Assembly: GCF_000612505.1 (NCBI RefSeq)
Contig: NZ_CP004078.1
Span: 333,001 to 397,000, forward strand
Length of the DNA stretch: 64,000 nucleotides
Direction of reading: 5' to 3'
From: Paenibacillus sabinae T27
GTDB lineage: Bacteria; Bacillota; Bacilli; Paenibacillales; Paenibacillaceae
The notes beneath the pieces are model-generated. The model made no database searches, had not been told where the DNA came from, and worked only from the letters and a program-made list of their open reading frames with translations. This document shows, piece after piece, positions 51,252-60,224 of the stretch; within the stretch, counting starts at the first letter, position 1; each line of letters opens with the position of its first letter. The translations under genes were made by a program, and so were the position numbers.

Positions 51252-51881
51252 ATGAAAAAGAGATATTCCTTAGCTATGTTGCTTTACATTCTAGTATTGG
51301 TTTTGTCGATACTATCTCTTATGGTAGGCGGGGAGAAGAGCGGCGGTGGTTTTTTCGATTTCAGTGGGCTGGCCACCGCCTTCGGCATCGGAATTGCCAT
51401 AGTGGGGACGTTGCTTTTTGCGCTCTACTTGCTGCTCGTTTACACCTACAGTAGAGGGTGGAGAACATTCCTTGTTACACTTTCCGTGCTGGCTGGAATC
51501 CTGTTAATTGGCGCGACTTTGGGTATCATGAAATCGATGGTGACGCAAAACAAGAATCTCGATTTTTCTTCCGCTATCGTTCTTCAACCCGGCATCGAGC
51601 ACATGGAACTGGACCATAGCCAAAGCCAAACGAGAGAAACGAAGTATACATACTTGCCGCAGCGGGATGGAGAATTGACGATCCAGTTAACTCCTGTCGG
51701 ATGGGACGACCAAGTCAGAGAGATATCTGTTTACGATTCCCGTAAGAAAAAGATGATCTGGCGAAACGGGATCGTCCCGTCGCATTTGAAAATCAGCGAT
51801 GCCGTGTCCGGCCAATGGATTTACGTAACTGTACAAACACGGTCAGCTTATGACGTCTACCGGATCACTATACATCAATAG
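51252..51881 (+). CDS. Membrane protein of unknown function, 209 residues
   Basis: Three hydrophobic helices at residues 8-24, 42-68 and 74-94 are followed by a 115-residue polar, beta-rich domain (YTYLPQRDGELTIQLTPVGW, later VSGQWIYVTVQTRSAYDVYR). With three helices the C-terminal domain would lie outside. It shows a Trp/Tyr-rich sandwich-like pattern but no family I know. RBS GCGGGAAG. It lies between gene fragments and may have been brought in by the rearrangement. Confidence 0.7.
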   Translation: MKKRYSLAMLLYILVLVLSILSLMVGGEKSGGGFFDFSGLATAFGIGIAIVGTLLFALYLLLVYTYSRGWRTFLVTLSVLAGILLIGATLGIMKSMVTQNKNLDFSSAIVLQPGIEHMELDHSQSQTRETKYTYLPQRDGELTIQLTPVGWDDQVREISVYDSRKKKMIWRNGIVPSHLKISDAVSGQWIYVTVQTRSAYDVYRITIHQ

Positions 51882-51989
51882 CCTAGTGGGATTACAGAAG
51901 TAATCGAAAAGAGGGTGAAGTACAATTGTCATGGTCAGATGGTAGAGCAAAGAGGAGCTGTCCGGAACGGAAGAAGCGAGATATGAGTG

Positions 51990-52029
51990 AAGGATTACGC
52001 CGCTGACGCGGTTCACGGTGGGGTATTGA
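51990..52029 (+). pseudogene. Fragment of the 3' end of the NAD(P)-binding gene
   Basis: AGGATTACGCCGC joined to GACGCGGTTCACGGTGGGG matches two parts of 50930-51007 with about 40 bases deleted between, including the shared stop. It is a partial duplicate of the gene at 50375-51007. Confidence 0.65.
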
Positions 52030-52095
52030 CGGGGCTCAGCCGATTACGGTAAAAAATTGAGAGTTTCAGAGGACAAGGGAAGGGGAGAACGGGGA

Positions 52096-53868
52096 ATGCA
52101 TTTGGTGACGGCGGAAGAAATGCGGCGGGTCGATCGCATCACGATTGACCGGATAGGTATTCCGGCAGTGGCGCTGATGGAAAATGCCGGGCGCGCGATA
52201 GCGGAGGAGATTATCGCCTTCTGCAACCGGCGGGGCAAGGCCGGGTCGGCCGGCGCCCCGCGGCAGGGAGGCGGCGCGGCGCAGGGCAGCAGCGCGCCGC
52301 TTGATGCCGGGGCGTGGGCGGCCGGCAGCGCCCACGGAGAACCCGCCGCGCGAAGCGGCGCGCGCGGCGTTGCCTTCGCAGCGGGCGCGACGCCCCGCAG
52401 CGGCGGCCCCGGCGGCGGCCCGGCATCGCCGCCGAAGCTGGCCATCAGCGGCGATGCCGCGCTGATGGCGGACCATGCCGAGAGCGAGCATTGGCTCGTG
52501 CTCGTCGGCAAGGGCAACAACGGCGGCGACGGCCTGGTCGCCGCCCGGCACCTTCGCGAGGCGGGCATCGCCGTCTCGCTCCTGTACGCGGTCCCGCCGG
52601 AGTCGCTGACCGGCGAGGCCGCCCTGCAGCAGGGTGCCGCTGCGGCGATGGGACTGCCAGCCGCCGTGCATGGCGGGGGCTGCCCAGACTTCGCCGGGTA
52701 CAGCGGCATCCTGGATGCGCTGCTGGGCACGGGCGCCGCGGGCGCGCCGCGCGGCGCCTACGCGGAGCTGATTGCCGCGGCGAACGCAAGCGGCAAGCCC
52801 ATCGTGTCCGCGGATATCCCGAGCGGGCTGAACGCGGACACGGGAGAGACGCATGAGCCGTGTATTCAGGCGTCGCTTACGGTCTGCCTCGCTTTCCTCA
52901 AGCGAGGCCTCCTTCAATACCCCGGAGCGGGAGCCGCCGGCAGCGTCGTCGTCCGCTCCATCGGCATACCGGCCGGACTCGCCCGGGAAGAGGGCTTGTC
53001 CGCCTACTGGCTGACGCCCGCCGTGCTGGAAGGTGTGCTGGGCGTCGATGTCCGGCGCCGCCGCGCGCCCGACGGGCATAAGGGCACTTACGGCCATGTG
53101 CTCGTGGCCGCGGGCAGTCTCCGCATGAGCGGCGCCGGTCTGCTCGCAGCCCGCGCCTCGCTGCGGGCGGGCTGCGGGCTTGCGACCTGGGCGGTGCCGG
53201 GCAAGCTGCTGCCCCTTCTGGTCGGCGCGGCTCCCGAGCTGATGCTGGCCGATGCCGGCGGAGAAGCGGACGGTACATGGAATGCCGCGGCCGCGGAAGA
53301 GGTGCTGAAGCTGGCCAAGCAGCGGGATGTGCTGGCGATCGGTCCGGGGATCGGGCGTTTCGATGATGACAAAGCTTGGCTGAAGGCCATCTGGGAGGGC
53401 TCGGACTGTCCGCTGGTAGTGGACGCCGATGCGCTGAACATTCTGGCCGAGAGCGATTACGGGTCTTGGCGGCAGCGGCGGGCGCCCGTCATCCTGACGC
53501 CGCATCCCGGTGAAATGGCCAGACTGGCCGGTGTGCAGACGAAGGAGGTTCAGCGGGACCGGATCGGTCTGGCGCTGTCCTTCGCCCGGGAGCGGGGCGT
53601 AACGCTTGTGCTCAAGGGGGCGCATACGGTGATTGCCTCGCCGGACGGCAGGGTCTTCGTCAATACGACCGGCCATCCGGGCATGGCCACCGGCGGCGCC
53701 GGCGATTGCCTGACAGGGATTATCGCCGGACTGCTGGCCCAAGGGCTGGACGGCGCCCAGGCCGCAGCTTTCGGGGTCTATCTGCACGGTCTGGCGGGTG
53801 AAAAGGCAGCGCTTCTCCGGGACGATCCGGCGTCGGTTATCGCCTCGGATATTATCGAGGCGCTCTGA
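52096..53868 (+). CDS. nnr: Bifunctional NAD(P)H-hydrate epimerase / dehydratase
   Basis: A 590-residue fusion repairing hydrated NAD(P)H. The N-terminal YjeF_N epimerase part has LMENAGRAIAEEI and GKGNNGGDGLVAARHL; the C-terminal carbohydrate-kinase-like dehydratase has HKGTYGHVLVAAGSLRMSGA, ILTPHPGEMARL, VLKGAHTVI and GMATGGAGDCLTGIIAGLLA. Between residues 40 and 125 a Gly/Ala/Pro-rich stretch (for example GGPGGGPASPP) interrupts the epimerase part and is not in typical members (about 500 residues). Very high GC there suggests expansion of repeats. The ATG at 52096 has GGGGAG upstream. Confidence 0.9.
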   Translation: MHLVTAEEMRRVDRITIDRIGIPAVALMENAGRAIAEEIIAFCNRRGKAGSAGAPRQGGGAAQGSSAPLDAGAWAAGSAHGEPAARSGARGVAFAAGATPRSGGPGGGPASPPKLAISGDAALMADHAESEHWLVLVGKGNNGGDGLVAARHLREAGIAVSLLYAVPPESLTGEAALQQGAAAAMGLPAAVHGGGCPDFAGYSGILDALLGTGAAGAPRGAYAELIAAANASGKPIVSADIPSGLNADTGETHEPCIQASLTVCLAFLKRGLLQYPGAGAAGSVVVRSIGIPAGLAREEGLSAYWLTPAVLEGVLGVDVRRRRAPDGHKGTYGHVLVAAGSLRMSGAGLLAARASLRAGCGLATWAVPGKLLPLLVGAAPELMLADAGGEADGTWNAAAAEEVLKLAKQRDVLAIGPGIGRFDDDKAWLKAIWEGSDCPLVVDADALNILAESDYGSWRQRRAPVILTPHPGEMARLAGVQTKEVQRDRIGLALSFARERGVTLVLKGAHTVIASPDGRVFVNTTGHPGMATGGAGDCLTGIIAGLLAQGLDGAQAAAFGVYLHGLAGEKAALLRDDPASVIASDIIEAL

Positions 53869-53913
53869 ATCCAGCCACTCCGCCGCTTACGGTTCTTCCC
53901 GGTGCGGCGCACT

Positions 53914-54357
53914 TTAGAGCAGCTGGAGGCAGAGCAGTGGAACGAACAGGGCGAACACGGGAAGCAGCGCCGGTATGCGTTCTCCGGCAAGCTCGCTCAA
54001 GCGGAATAAGAGCAGTGCCGCTATTCCGGGAAACGCGCTCCACACCCAGGCACTTCCCTGGTCATGGGCCAGCCACAGCCCCGCGCCGAATCCGGCAAGC
54101 GCATAAATAATTAGGGCGGCAACCTTTGACCGGGTTCCCGCCAGCTTCAGCAGGCCGTCAGCCGGTAGAGAGGCGGTAAGGGCGTAGGCGTATACATTGT
54201 AGGCCGGAGCGGACAGCCAGCCTGTGCCGGTATGGGGAAACATAAAGGACAGCAGTCCCAGCAGCGTGAAGGTCAGGCCGGCGGCGGAGAGCTTGCTCAA
54301 GGCGTACATGCCGGCGGTCAGGCGGACCGACGGGACGTTTTTCGGGACAGGTTTCAT
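53914..54357 (-). CDS. Small integral membrane protein, unknown
   Basis: A 147-residue protein with about five hydrophobic segments and Gly/Ala/Leu-rich composition. I do not recognise the family. The ATG at 54357 has AAAGGAG seven bases upstream; the longer frame to 54441 would run into the SDR stop. It is read in the same direction as the SDR gene, 44 bases after it, and may be co-transcribed. Confidence 0.7.
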   Translation of the reverse strand: MKPVPKNVPSVRLTAGMYALSKLSAAGLTFTLLGLLSFMFPHTGTGWLSAPAYNVYAYALTASLPADGLLKLAGTRSKVAALIIYALAGFGAGLWLAHDQGSAWVWSAFPGIAALLLFRLSELAGERIPALLPVFALFVPLLCLQLL

Positions 54358-54401
54358 AACGTTGTCTCCTTTGGAGAATTGTTCGTGATTGAGAGAGGGC
54401 G

Positions 54402-55301
54402 TCAGCTTGTAACCATTTCCCCTCCATTGACATGGATGCACGCTCCCGTTACATAGCTCGAATCGGAGCAGGCCAGATACACGTAAGCCCCGGCAAGCTC
54501 GTAAGGCTGGGCGGCCCGCTTCATCGGCGACTCCAGCCCGAAGACACTGACTTCTTCAGCGGAGAAGCTGGAGGGGATAAGCGGTGTCCATACCGGACCC
54601 GGCGCAACGCTGTTCACTCGGATGCCTTGGTCCACCAGCGAAAGAGCGAGAGAGCGGGTGAAGGAGACGATGGCTCCTTTGGTCGATGAGTAGTCGATCA
54701 GCTCTTTATGCCCCTGGTAGGCGGTGATCGAAGCTGTGTTGATGATGGCGGACCCTTTTTTCATATGCGGAATGGCGGCCTGGGAAAGGTAGAAGAACGG
54801 AAAAATATTCGTGCAAAACGTCTGATGCAGCTGCTCCTCTGAAATATCCAAAATGCTCTTCTGCGGATATTGAACGGCATGATTGTTCACCAGAATATCC
54901 AGCTTGCCGAATGTTCGGACTGTGCGCTCCACCGCGGCGAAGCAGTTCCTTTTAGGCCGAAGATCGCATTCGATCAGCAGACAACGTCTTCCCAACTGCT
55001 CGATGCGCTGCCGCGTCTCCTCGGCATCCGGTCTTTCCCAAAGATAAGCAATAGCGACATCCGCACCCTCCTTGGCAAAAGCGATCGCGGCCGCCTTTCC
55101 GATTCCGCTGTCTCCGCCGGTAATGAGCGCAACCTTTCCCTGCAGCTTCCCGCTTCCGCGGGACTCGGGGTCTTCGCTGATCGGCCGGGGCTGCATCAGG
55201 CTTTCGAGCCCGGGCTGGCGGTTCTGGTGCTGCGGGGGGAAGGTAAGCGGCTGCACTTCACAGACCGTTTTGTATCCGTAATAGGGATAAATGGGGTTCA
55301 C
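54402..55301 (-). CDS. Short-chain dehydrogenase/reductase (YhdF/YhxD-like)
   Basis: A 299-residue classical SDR with an N-terminal extension of about 50 residues. It has the NAD(P) site LITGGDSGIGKAAA, NNHA (structural Asn), ASITAYQGH (catalytic Ser), and YSSTKGA (Tyr-x-x-x-Lys). It resembles Bacillus general stress and glucose/ribitol-dehydrogenase-like SDRs; the substrate is unknown. A 120-base copy of part of this gene lies at 51015-51136. Confidence 0.9.
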   Translation of the reverse strand: MNPIYPYYGYKTVCEVQPLTFPPQHQNRQPGLESLMQPRPISEDPESRGSGKLQGKVALITGGDSGIGKAAAIAFAKEGADVAIAYLWERPDAEETRQRIEQLGRRCLLIECDLRPKRNCFAAVERTVRTFGKLDILVNNHAVQYPQKSILDISEEQLHQTFCTNIFPFFYLSQAAIPHMKKGSAIINTASITAYQGHKELIDYSSTKGAIVSFTRSLALSLVDQGIRVNSVAPGPVWTPLIPSSFSAEEVSVFGLESPMKRAAQPYELAGAYVYLACSDSSYVTGACIHVNGGEMVTS

Positions 55302-55587
55302 TGGCGGGTTATCCTCCTTGACGTTCGCATGTACTTCCTGTGATGGTATATGTCTATGCAGCCGCCCAGAGAGGGGTGCCCGTCCGGGGAGCGATTGGCT
55401 GAACCGGCACCTTCTTGAACGCGTCTTATTTTACGGCCGCCCATGCAGGGGGACCGTCTCGGAGAGCTCCGTGCGGCATTCGATTATGGTGGGAGAGTGC
55501 GACGGCAGCAGGCGTTAGGAATGTTCGCAACCCGCCCCACTCCCTAATTCTGTTCATTCTGTATACACGGTGTAGGGTAACAAACTG
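55302..55587. other. Intergenic region upstream of the SDR gene
   Basis: No gene-like frame; the plus-strand frame at 55291-55518 has no family pattern. It should hold the SDR promoter on the minus strand, though no clear boxes were found. Confidence 0.35.
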
Positions 55588-56195
55588 AATTTCATTACGG
55601 CCCCCTCCTCTAGCGGCAACACGAATCTGGTGGCAGGGCATTACCTGCAAATCTGCAGGTTTATCAGGTTAAATGCGCGCTTGGAAGAAGGAAAGGCTAC
55701 GTTTGTGCAGTTTTTAGAGCGTGCGGGGTGCCAAGCGGGAGGTCTGAGGAGAAATGCCTGCACTTTTGTAGGAATTGGGTCTAGGCAGGAGGAACTCCAC
55801 GGAAAAAGATGTATAGACGCAGGAATGTCCGCAAACCGGCCCGCTAACTCATATGAAGACCTGACGCAAAATGGAGTCACTCGCCAGCATGAATTTCATT
55901 ATAGCCTCCTTCTCTGGCGGCAACACGAATCTGGTGGCAGGGCATTTACCTGCAAATCTGCAGGTTTATCAGGTTAAATGCGCGCTTGGAAGAAGGAAAG
56001 GCTACATTTGTGCAGTTTTTAGAGCTTGCGGGGTGCCAAGCGGGAGGTCGGAGGAGAAATGCCTGCACTTTTGTAGGAATTGGGTCAGGGCAGGAGGAAC
56101 TCTACGGAAAAAGATGTACACACGCAGGAATGTCCGCAAACCGGCCCGCCAACTTGCATGAAGACCTGGCGCGGAACGGAGACTCTCGGTAGCAT
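55588..56195. repeat. Two direct copies of a ~300-base repeat
   Basis: Copy 1 (55588-55892) and copy 2 (55893-56195) are adjacent and share most bases, including GGCAACACGAATCTGGTGGC, the hairpin ACCTGCA-aatc-TGCAGGT, and TGCCTGCACTTTTGTAGGAA. Both end in the GAAGACCTG unit that continues as the tandem array to the right. Open frames inside differ between copies and look accidental. Confidence 0.8.
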
Positions 56196-56465
56196 GAAGA
56201 TCTGGCGTGGAACGGAGACTGTCGGCAGCTTGAAGACCTGACGCGAAATGGAGGGAGGCTCTCGGCGGCACGAAGACCTGGCGCGGAAATGGAGACTGTC
56301 GGCAGCACGAAGACCTGGTGCGGAACGGAGGCTCTCGTCAGCAGCATGAAGACCTGGCAGGGAATAGAGACTCCCGGCAGCAGCACGAAGACCTGACGCA
56401 AAATGGAGTCACTCGCCAGCAGCATGAAGACCTGACGCGGAACGGAGGCTCCCGGCCGCGCAGGC
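56157..56465. repeat. Degenerate tandem array, ~36-40-base unit
   Basis: About eight units of the form CA(T/C)GAAGACCTGGCGCGGAA followed by CGGAGRCTCTCGGCAG, with length changes from 36 to 40 bases and scattered substitutions. There are no unique spacers, so this is not a CRISPR array. The unit also occurs once at the end of copy 1 of the large repeat (near 55855). Confidence 0.8.
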
Positions 56466-56467
56466 GC

Positions 56468-56513
56468 AAAAAGCCGGGCAAGGGAATGCAATTCCCTGCC
56501 CGGCCTTTTTTAC
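56468..56513. terminator. Strong terminator at the end of the repeat region
   Basis: Long stem AAGCCGGGCAAGGGAAT with ATTCCCTGCCCGGCCTT and T runs on both sides. It ends the minus-strand gene at 56540-57766. Confidence 0.85.
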
Positions 56514-56539
56514 ATAGAAGGAGCGGTCCGCTCCATTTA

Positions 56540-57766
56540 TTATTGCGCGGTGATGTACAAATCCACGCCGTCGGCTTTCGTCTGCAGTCCAAACGCTTTC
56601 GAGACGAGGTCAAGGCTCACATAGGTTTTGCCGTTAACCACAACCGTTGGGGACTCGACCAGCTGCTTTGCGCCCTGCGCATCGAAGAAGAAGCTGTTGC
56701 CCGCTTTAAATGTCGCTGACTTGGCATCATATTTGAAGGTAATGGATTTGGTCGTCGCGTTGAAGCTTACGCCGGACGCCTTGGTTCCGGAGAGCACGCC
56801 CGCCAGATTGCGGATCGGAATCAGCGCCTTGCCTTTGTAATCCAGCATGTAAATATCTTGTTTTACATCGTTCACATACAGATTGAAGCCGTTGACTTCG
56901 GTAATCGTGGCGAAATTGACCTGCTTGTCGATCGCTTTGATAACCTCAACCACAAACTCGCCTGTCCAGACGCCGGCGTTTCTTCCGCTTGTCGGATTCC
57001 AGTGTTCATCATGTCTGCCTGCGTCGGACATCCCCCGGATGCCCACGAAAGGAACGTGGAAGCCGTTCGCCACTTGAGCCACGGAAGCCGTCTCCATATC
57101 CTCGGCCATCATGCCAAGCACCTCATTGGTCCACAAAATCCGGTCAACCTCATTGTTGAATTGGTCGGCGCTGCCGATCGTTCCGGCATAGACGTTCCCG
57201 TGCATGTACTTGTTTTTTACCGACATTGCGGCTTGAACCAGTTCCGGCGTGCTTTTGAACGTTTTGTATTTCATCAGGTTGTCTTCGTCATCACGCACAT
57301 CGGTCGTCATCATGTTCCACGTCTCCGGCTTGCTGCCTTCACCCGCTTTTCGGGTCGGGGAGATCGTGTTGATATAGTTGATCAGCTCTTTGCCGACGAC
57401 AATATCATACAGATGCGTCTTTTCATCATGGCCTCCGGCTGTTCCCTGATTAATGATGGCCCGCGGATGGAAGGTTTTAATGAGCAGCGTTGTTGCTGTG
57501 GCCGCGTTCACCATTCCCATCTCCGTCCGGCTGACAATCACCGGGATTCCGTCGATTTTGCCTATGTAGTAGCTGTACATGCCCACTTTTTGGGTTTTGT
57601 ACTCGCCCATTGCTTTGAGCAGCGATTCAATTTCGACATCAAGCGCGCCCTGTACCGCGATAGGGGCTTTTTCCGCAGTCTTGGCGCTGGCCGCTGACGG
57701 ATAATAGGCGAAGCCGCTGATGACCACCATACAAAATACGATTAACATTGCCGTGGCTTTTTTCAC
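56540..57766 (-). CDS. Secreted nucleoside-phosphorylase-like protein with C-terminal stalk domain
   Basis: A 408-residue exported protein. A signal peptide (MKKATAMLIVFCMVVISGFA to about residue 28) precedes a phosphorylase/MTAN-type domain (residues 36-285): GALDVEIESLL, GMVNAATATTLLI, INQGTAGGHDEKTHLYDIVV, and MAEDMETASVAQVANGFHVP with FVGIRGMSDAG. The last 120 residues form a copper-amine-oxidase-N1-type stalk (VKQDIYMLDYKGKALIPIRN and following, then VVVNGKTYVSLDLVSKAFGL), a cell-surface module common in Paenibacillus. It probably cleaves nucleosides or adenosyl compounds outside the cell; the substrate is not fixed. Export of an MTAN/PNP-like enzyme is unusual. Confidence 0.85.
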   Translation of the reverse strand: MKKATAMLIVFCMVVISGFAYYPSAASAKTAEKAPIAVQGALDVEIESLLKAMGEYKTQKVGMYSYYIGKIDGIPVIVSRTEMGMVNAATATTLLIKTFHPRAIINQGTAGGHDEKTHLYDIVVGKELINYINTISPTRKAGEGSKPETWNMMTTDVRDDEDNLMKYKTFKSTPELVQAAMSVKNKYMHGNVYAGTIGSADQFNNEVDRILWTNEVLGMMAEDMETASVAQVANGFHVPFVGIRGMSDAGRHDEHWNPTSGRNAGVWTGEFVVEVIKAIDKQVNFATITEVNGFNLYVNDVKQDIYMLDYKGKALIPIRNLAGVLSGTKASGVSFNATTKSITFKYDAKSATFKAGNSFFFDAQGAKQLVESPTVVVNGKTYVSLDLVSKAFGLQTKADGVDLYITAQ

Positions 57767-57983
57767 TTTTGCATTCCTCCAGTGTCATTTCATTATTAAT
57801 ATATTAAATATTAATATAATGAAAAAAAACGAAGGGTGTAAAGAAGAAATTTTGGTCCAGGTGAAAACAAACCGTTATAAGAAGCCTTGAGGGGCCCTGA
57901 GACACTCTGCCGATACCGAATTTTCATTGAACTGAATAGCAGATTATGTTAAAAGTGGAGAGATATGATTAGGGGGGAGAATA

Positions 57984-58400
57984 ATGATTTACAGAGAGAT
58001 GACGAAGGAAGATTACGAAGCGGCCTATTCGCTGTGGAAGAATACGAAGGGCATGGGGCTTAGCGCAGCGGATTCGCGGGAAGAGATCTCCCTCTTTCTG
58101 GAACGCAACCGGGGTCTAAGTCAGGTGTGTGAATCTCTGGAGGGCGAACTTGCCGGGACTGCGCTGTGCGGCCATGACGGGCGGCGGGGGTTTTTGTATC
58201 ATGTCGCGGTCAGCGGGGAGCACCGGGGGAAGGGCATCGGGCGGAGACTGGTGTCGAACTGCCTGGAAGCTTTGCGCGCTGAGGGAATCGCCAAGTGCCA
58301 TCTGATGGTAATCGGGAGCAATATGGACGGCCAGCGGTTCTGGAGCGGAATCGGCTGGGAGCTCAGGGACGGCATTCTGCTGTACTCGCAAGTTACCTGA
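57984..58400 (+). CDS. GNAT-family N-acetyltransferase
   Basis: A 138-residue acetyltransferase: FLYHVAVSGEHRGKGIGRRL is the acetyl-CoA motif A, preceded by GTALCGHDGRRG and followed by KCHLMVIGSNMDGQRFWSGI. It resembles YpeA-type members; the acceptor is unknown. RBS GGGGGGAG lies seven bases before the ATG. It is monocistronic. Confidence 0.88.
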   Translation: MIYREMTKEDYEAAYSLWKNTKGMGLSAADSREEISLFLERNRGLSQVCESLEGELAGTALCGHDGRRGFLYHVAVSGEHRGKGIGRRLVSNCLEALRAEGIAKCHLMVIGSNMDGQRFWSGIGWELRDGILLYSQVT

Positions 58401-58507
58401 CAAAAAGCGATAAGCTGCTCATTTTCATCCCTGACCGCAGGAACGCCGCCCGGGGTAAACGCGGAAGGTTGCAGTACGGGACAAGCCGGGCGGAGGGTTC
58501 GACAAAT

Positions 58508-58537
58508 TTCACAGTTTCTCCGCCATTGCAGTATAAT
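58508..58537 (+). promoter_or_regulatory. Promoter of sdaAB-sdaAA
   Basis: TTCACA (58508-58513) and TATAAT (58532-58537) with an 18-base spacer, 98 bases before the first gene. Confidence 0.65.
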
Positions 58538-58635
58538 TTAAGCAGGCATAGATTCAATTTCGTATTTAAATGCCGACTTGTCTGGAAGCGTAGAAGCGGC
58601 TTTCCAAGCTTGAATAGAAAGCGGAGGCTTAAGCC

Positions 58636-59340
58636 ATGCGGTTTAAAGATGTGTTCTCCATAATCGGACCGGCGATGGTCGGGCCTTCGAGCTCCCACAC
58701 GGCGGGCGCGGCCCGCATCGGCCGGGCGGCCAGGCAGCTGCTGGGCGAAATGCCGCTGAAGGCGGAGGTTATTTTTTACGGATCGTTTGCGGCAACCTAT
58801 CAGGGGCACGGCACGGACCGGGCGATTGCCGGGGGACTGCTGGATTTCCCGACTGACGATTTGCGGCTTCCGGATTCCATTGAAATCGCCGAACGGGAGG
58901 GTATGGACATTTCGTTTCGGCAGGGTGCCGGATTGTTCCCGCATCCCAACACGGTACGGCTGTGTCTGTCCGGCAGCGGCCAAGGTCTGACGCTTACGGG
59001 GATTTCGATCGGGGGCGGCAACATCGAAATTATCGAAATCGACGAGTTCAGCGTCAAGCTGTCCGGGATGTATCCTACGGTCCTGATTCATCATAGGGAC
59101 TATCTCGGCGTGCTGGCCAGCGTGACGGATACGATGCGCAGAGGCCGGGTCAACATCGGGCATATGTCTCTGGACCGCAAACACCGCAGCGGAGCCGCTC
59201 TGACCGTATTGGAGCTGGATGAGATGCTGGCTCCGGAGCTGCTGAGGGAGCTGGAAGCCCTGCCCGCGGTACAATCGGTGAAGCTGATCCACCTGGACGA
59301 GAGTCCAAAGGAAGAGAAAGGGAAGGGAAAGACCTCATGA
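58636..59340 (+). CDS. sdaAB: L-serine dehydratase, beta subunit
   Basis: A 234-residue beta subunit. It starts FKDVFSIIGPAMVGPSSSHT and has YGSFAATYQGHGTDRAIAGG, both typical of SdaAB, then a C-terminal ACT domain (PTVLIHHRDYLGVLASVTDT onward) that may bind serine as regulator. With SdaAA it converts L-serine to pyruvate and ammonia using a [4Fe-4S] cluster. Its TGA overlaps the sdaAA ATG (ATGA), so the subunits are coupled in translation. Confidence 0.95.
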   Translation: MRFKDVFSIIGPAMVGPSSSHTAGAARIGRAARQLLGEMPLKAEVIFYGSFAATYQGHGTDRAIAGGLLDFPTDDLRLPDSIEIAEREGMDISFRQGAGLFPHPNTVRLCLSGSGQGLTLTGISIGGGNIEIIEIDEFSVKLSGMYPTVLIHHRDYLGVLASVTDTMRRGRVNIGHMSLDRKHRSGAALTVLELDEMLAPELLRELEALPAVQSVKLIHLDESPKEEKGKGKTS

Positions 59341-60221
59341 ATTTTCAAACGTTGAACCAGCTCGCCGATTTGGCACAGGAGCGGGCAGTGAGCATCGGCG
59401 CCTTGATGCTGGAAGAGCAGAGCGCCGAATCCGGCCGTCCCAGCGAGCGTGAATTTGCCAAAATGAAGGAATATTACGGGGTAATGAAGGAGGCCGTGCG
59501 GCGCGGGATGGAGACGGACACGACTTCGCGCAGCGGACTTACCGGGCTGGATGCCCAGCGCGTAGGCGCCTATAACGCAGGGAACGAATCCTGTCTGGGC
59601 GGACCGGCGGGGCAGGCGCTGGCCTATGCCCTGGCCGTCTCGGAGGTGAACGCCTCGATGGGACGGATCATCGCCACGCCGACAGCGGGCTCCTGCGGTA
59701 TTATTCCCGGCGTATTCTTAAGCTGCCAGGAACGCTTCGGCTGGGACGACGACGTAATGACTTACGGACTGTTCGCCGCCGGCGCGATCGGCTATGTCAT
59801 CGCCAATAATTCTTTTGTTTCGGGAGCGGAGGGAGGCTGCCAGGCTGAGGTCGGTTCGGCCATCGGCATGGCGGCGGGAGCGCTGACGGAGCTGCGCGGC
59901 GGCACACCGGCCCAGGCGGTGCATGCCGTGGGTCTGGCACTCAAAAATTCTCTGGGCCTCATCTGCGATCCGGTGGGCGGGCTCGTCGAGATTCCCTGCA
60001 TCGTCCGCAACGGCTTCGGCGCCGTTACGGCGCTGGCAGCGGCGGATATGGCGCTGGCCGGCGTGCGAAGCGTCATTCCGTCCGACGAGGTGATCAAGGT
60101 CATGCTGGAGGTTGGAGCGGCCATGCCCGAGAAGCACCGCGAGACGGCCGGAGGAGGGCTTGCCCAGACGCCGACCGGCCGCAAAATCATGGAGGATCTG
60201 CGTCAGCAGCGCAGGCAATAA
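59337..60221 (+). CDS. sdaAA: L-serine dehydratase, alpha subunit
   Basis: A 294-residue alpha subunit. The iron-sulfur ligands are among the conserved cysteines in TAGSCGIIPG, EGGCQAEVGSA and EIPCIVRNGFG. It also has TSRSGLTGLDAQRVGAYN near residue 65 and LGGPAGQALAYALAVSEVNA. It forms the active enzyme with SdaAB encoded just upstream. No regulator gene is adjacent. Confidence 0.95.
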   Translation: MNFQTLNQLADLAQERAVSIGALMLEEQSAESGRPSEREFAKMKEYYGVMKEAVRRGMETDTTSRSGLTGLDAQRVGAYNAGNESCLGGPAGQALAYALAVSEVNASMGRIIATPTAGSCGIIPGVFLSCQERFGWDDDVMTYGLFAAGAIGYVIANNSFVSGAEGGCQAEVGSAIGMAAGALTELRGGTPAQAVHAVGLALKNSLGLICDPVGGLVEIPCIVRNGFGAVTALAAADMALAGVRSVIPSDEVIKVMLEVGAAMPEKHRETAGGGLAQTPTGRKIMEDLRQQRRQ

Positions 60222-60224
60222 AGG

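Noticed and set aside
52066..53787. 573-codon open frame opposite the Nnr gene
   Set aside because: It mirrors the Nnr reading frame; the sense frame has all catalytic motifs.
56157..56465. CRISPR array at the tandem repeats
   Set aside because: Units are contiguous and degenerate, with no unique spacers, and no cas genes are present.
55641..56491. Small proteins predicted within the repeat block (for example 55871-56161 +, 56102-56491 -)
   Set aside because: Frames are not kept between the two repeat copies and the products are low-complexity.
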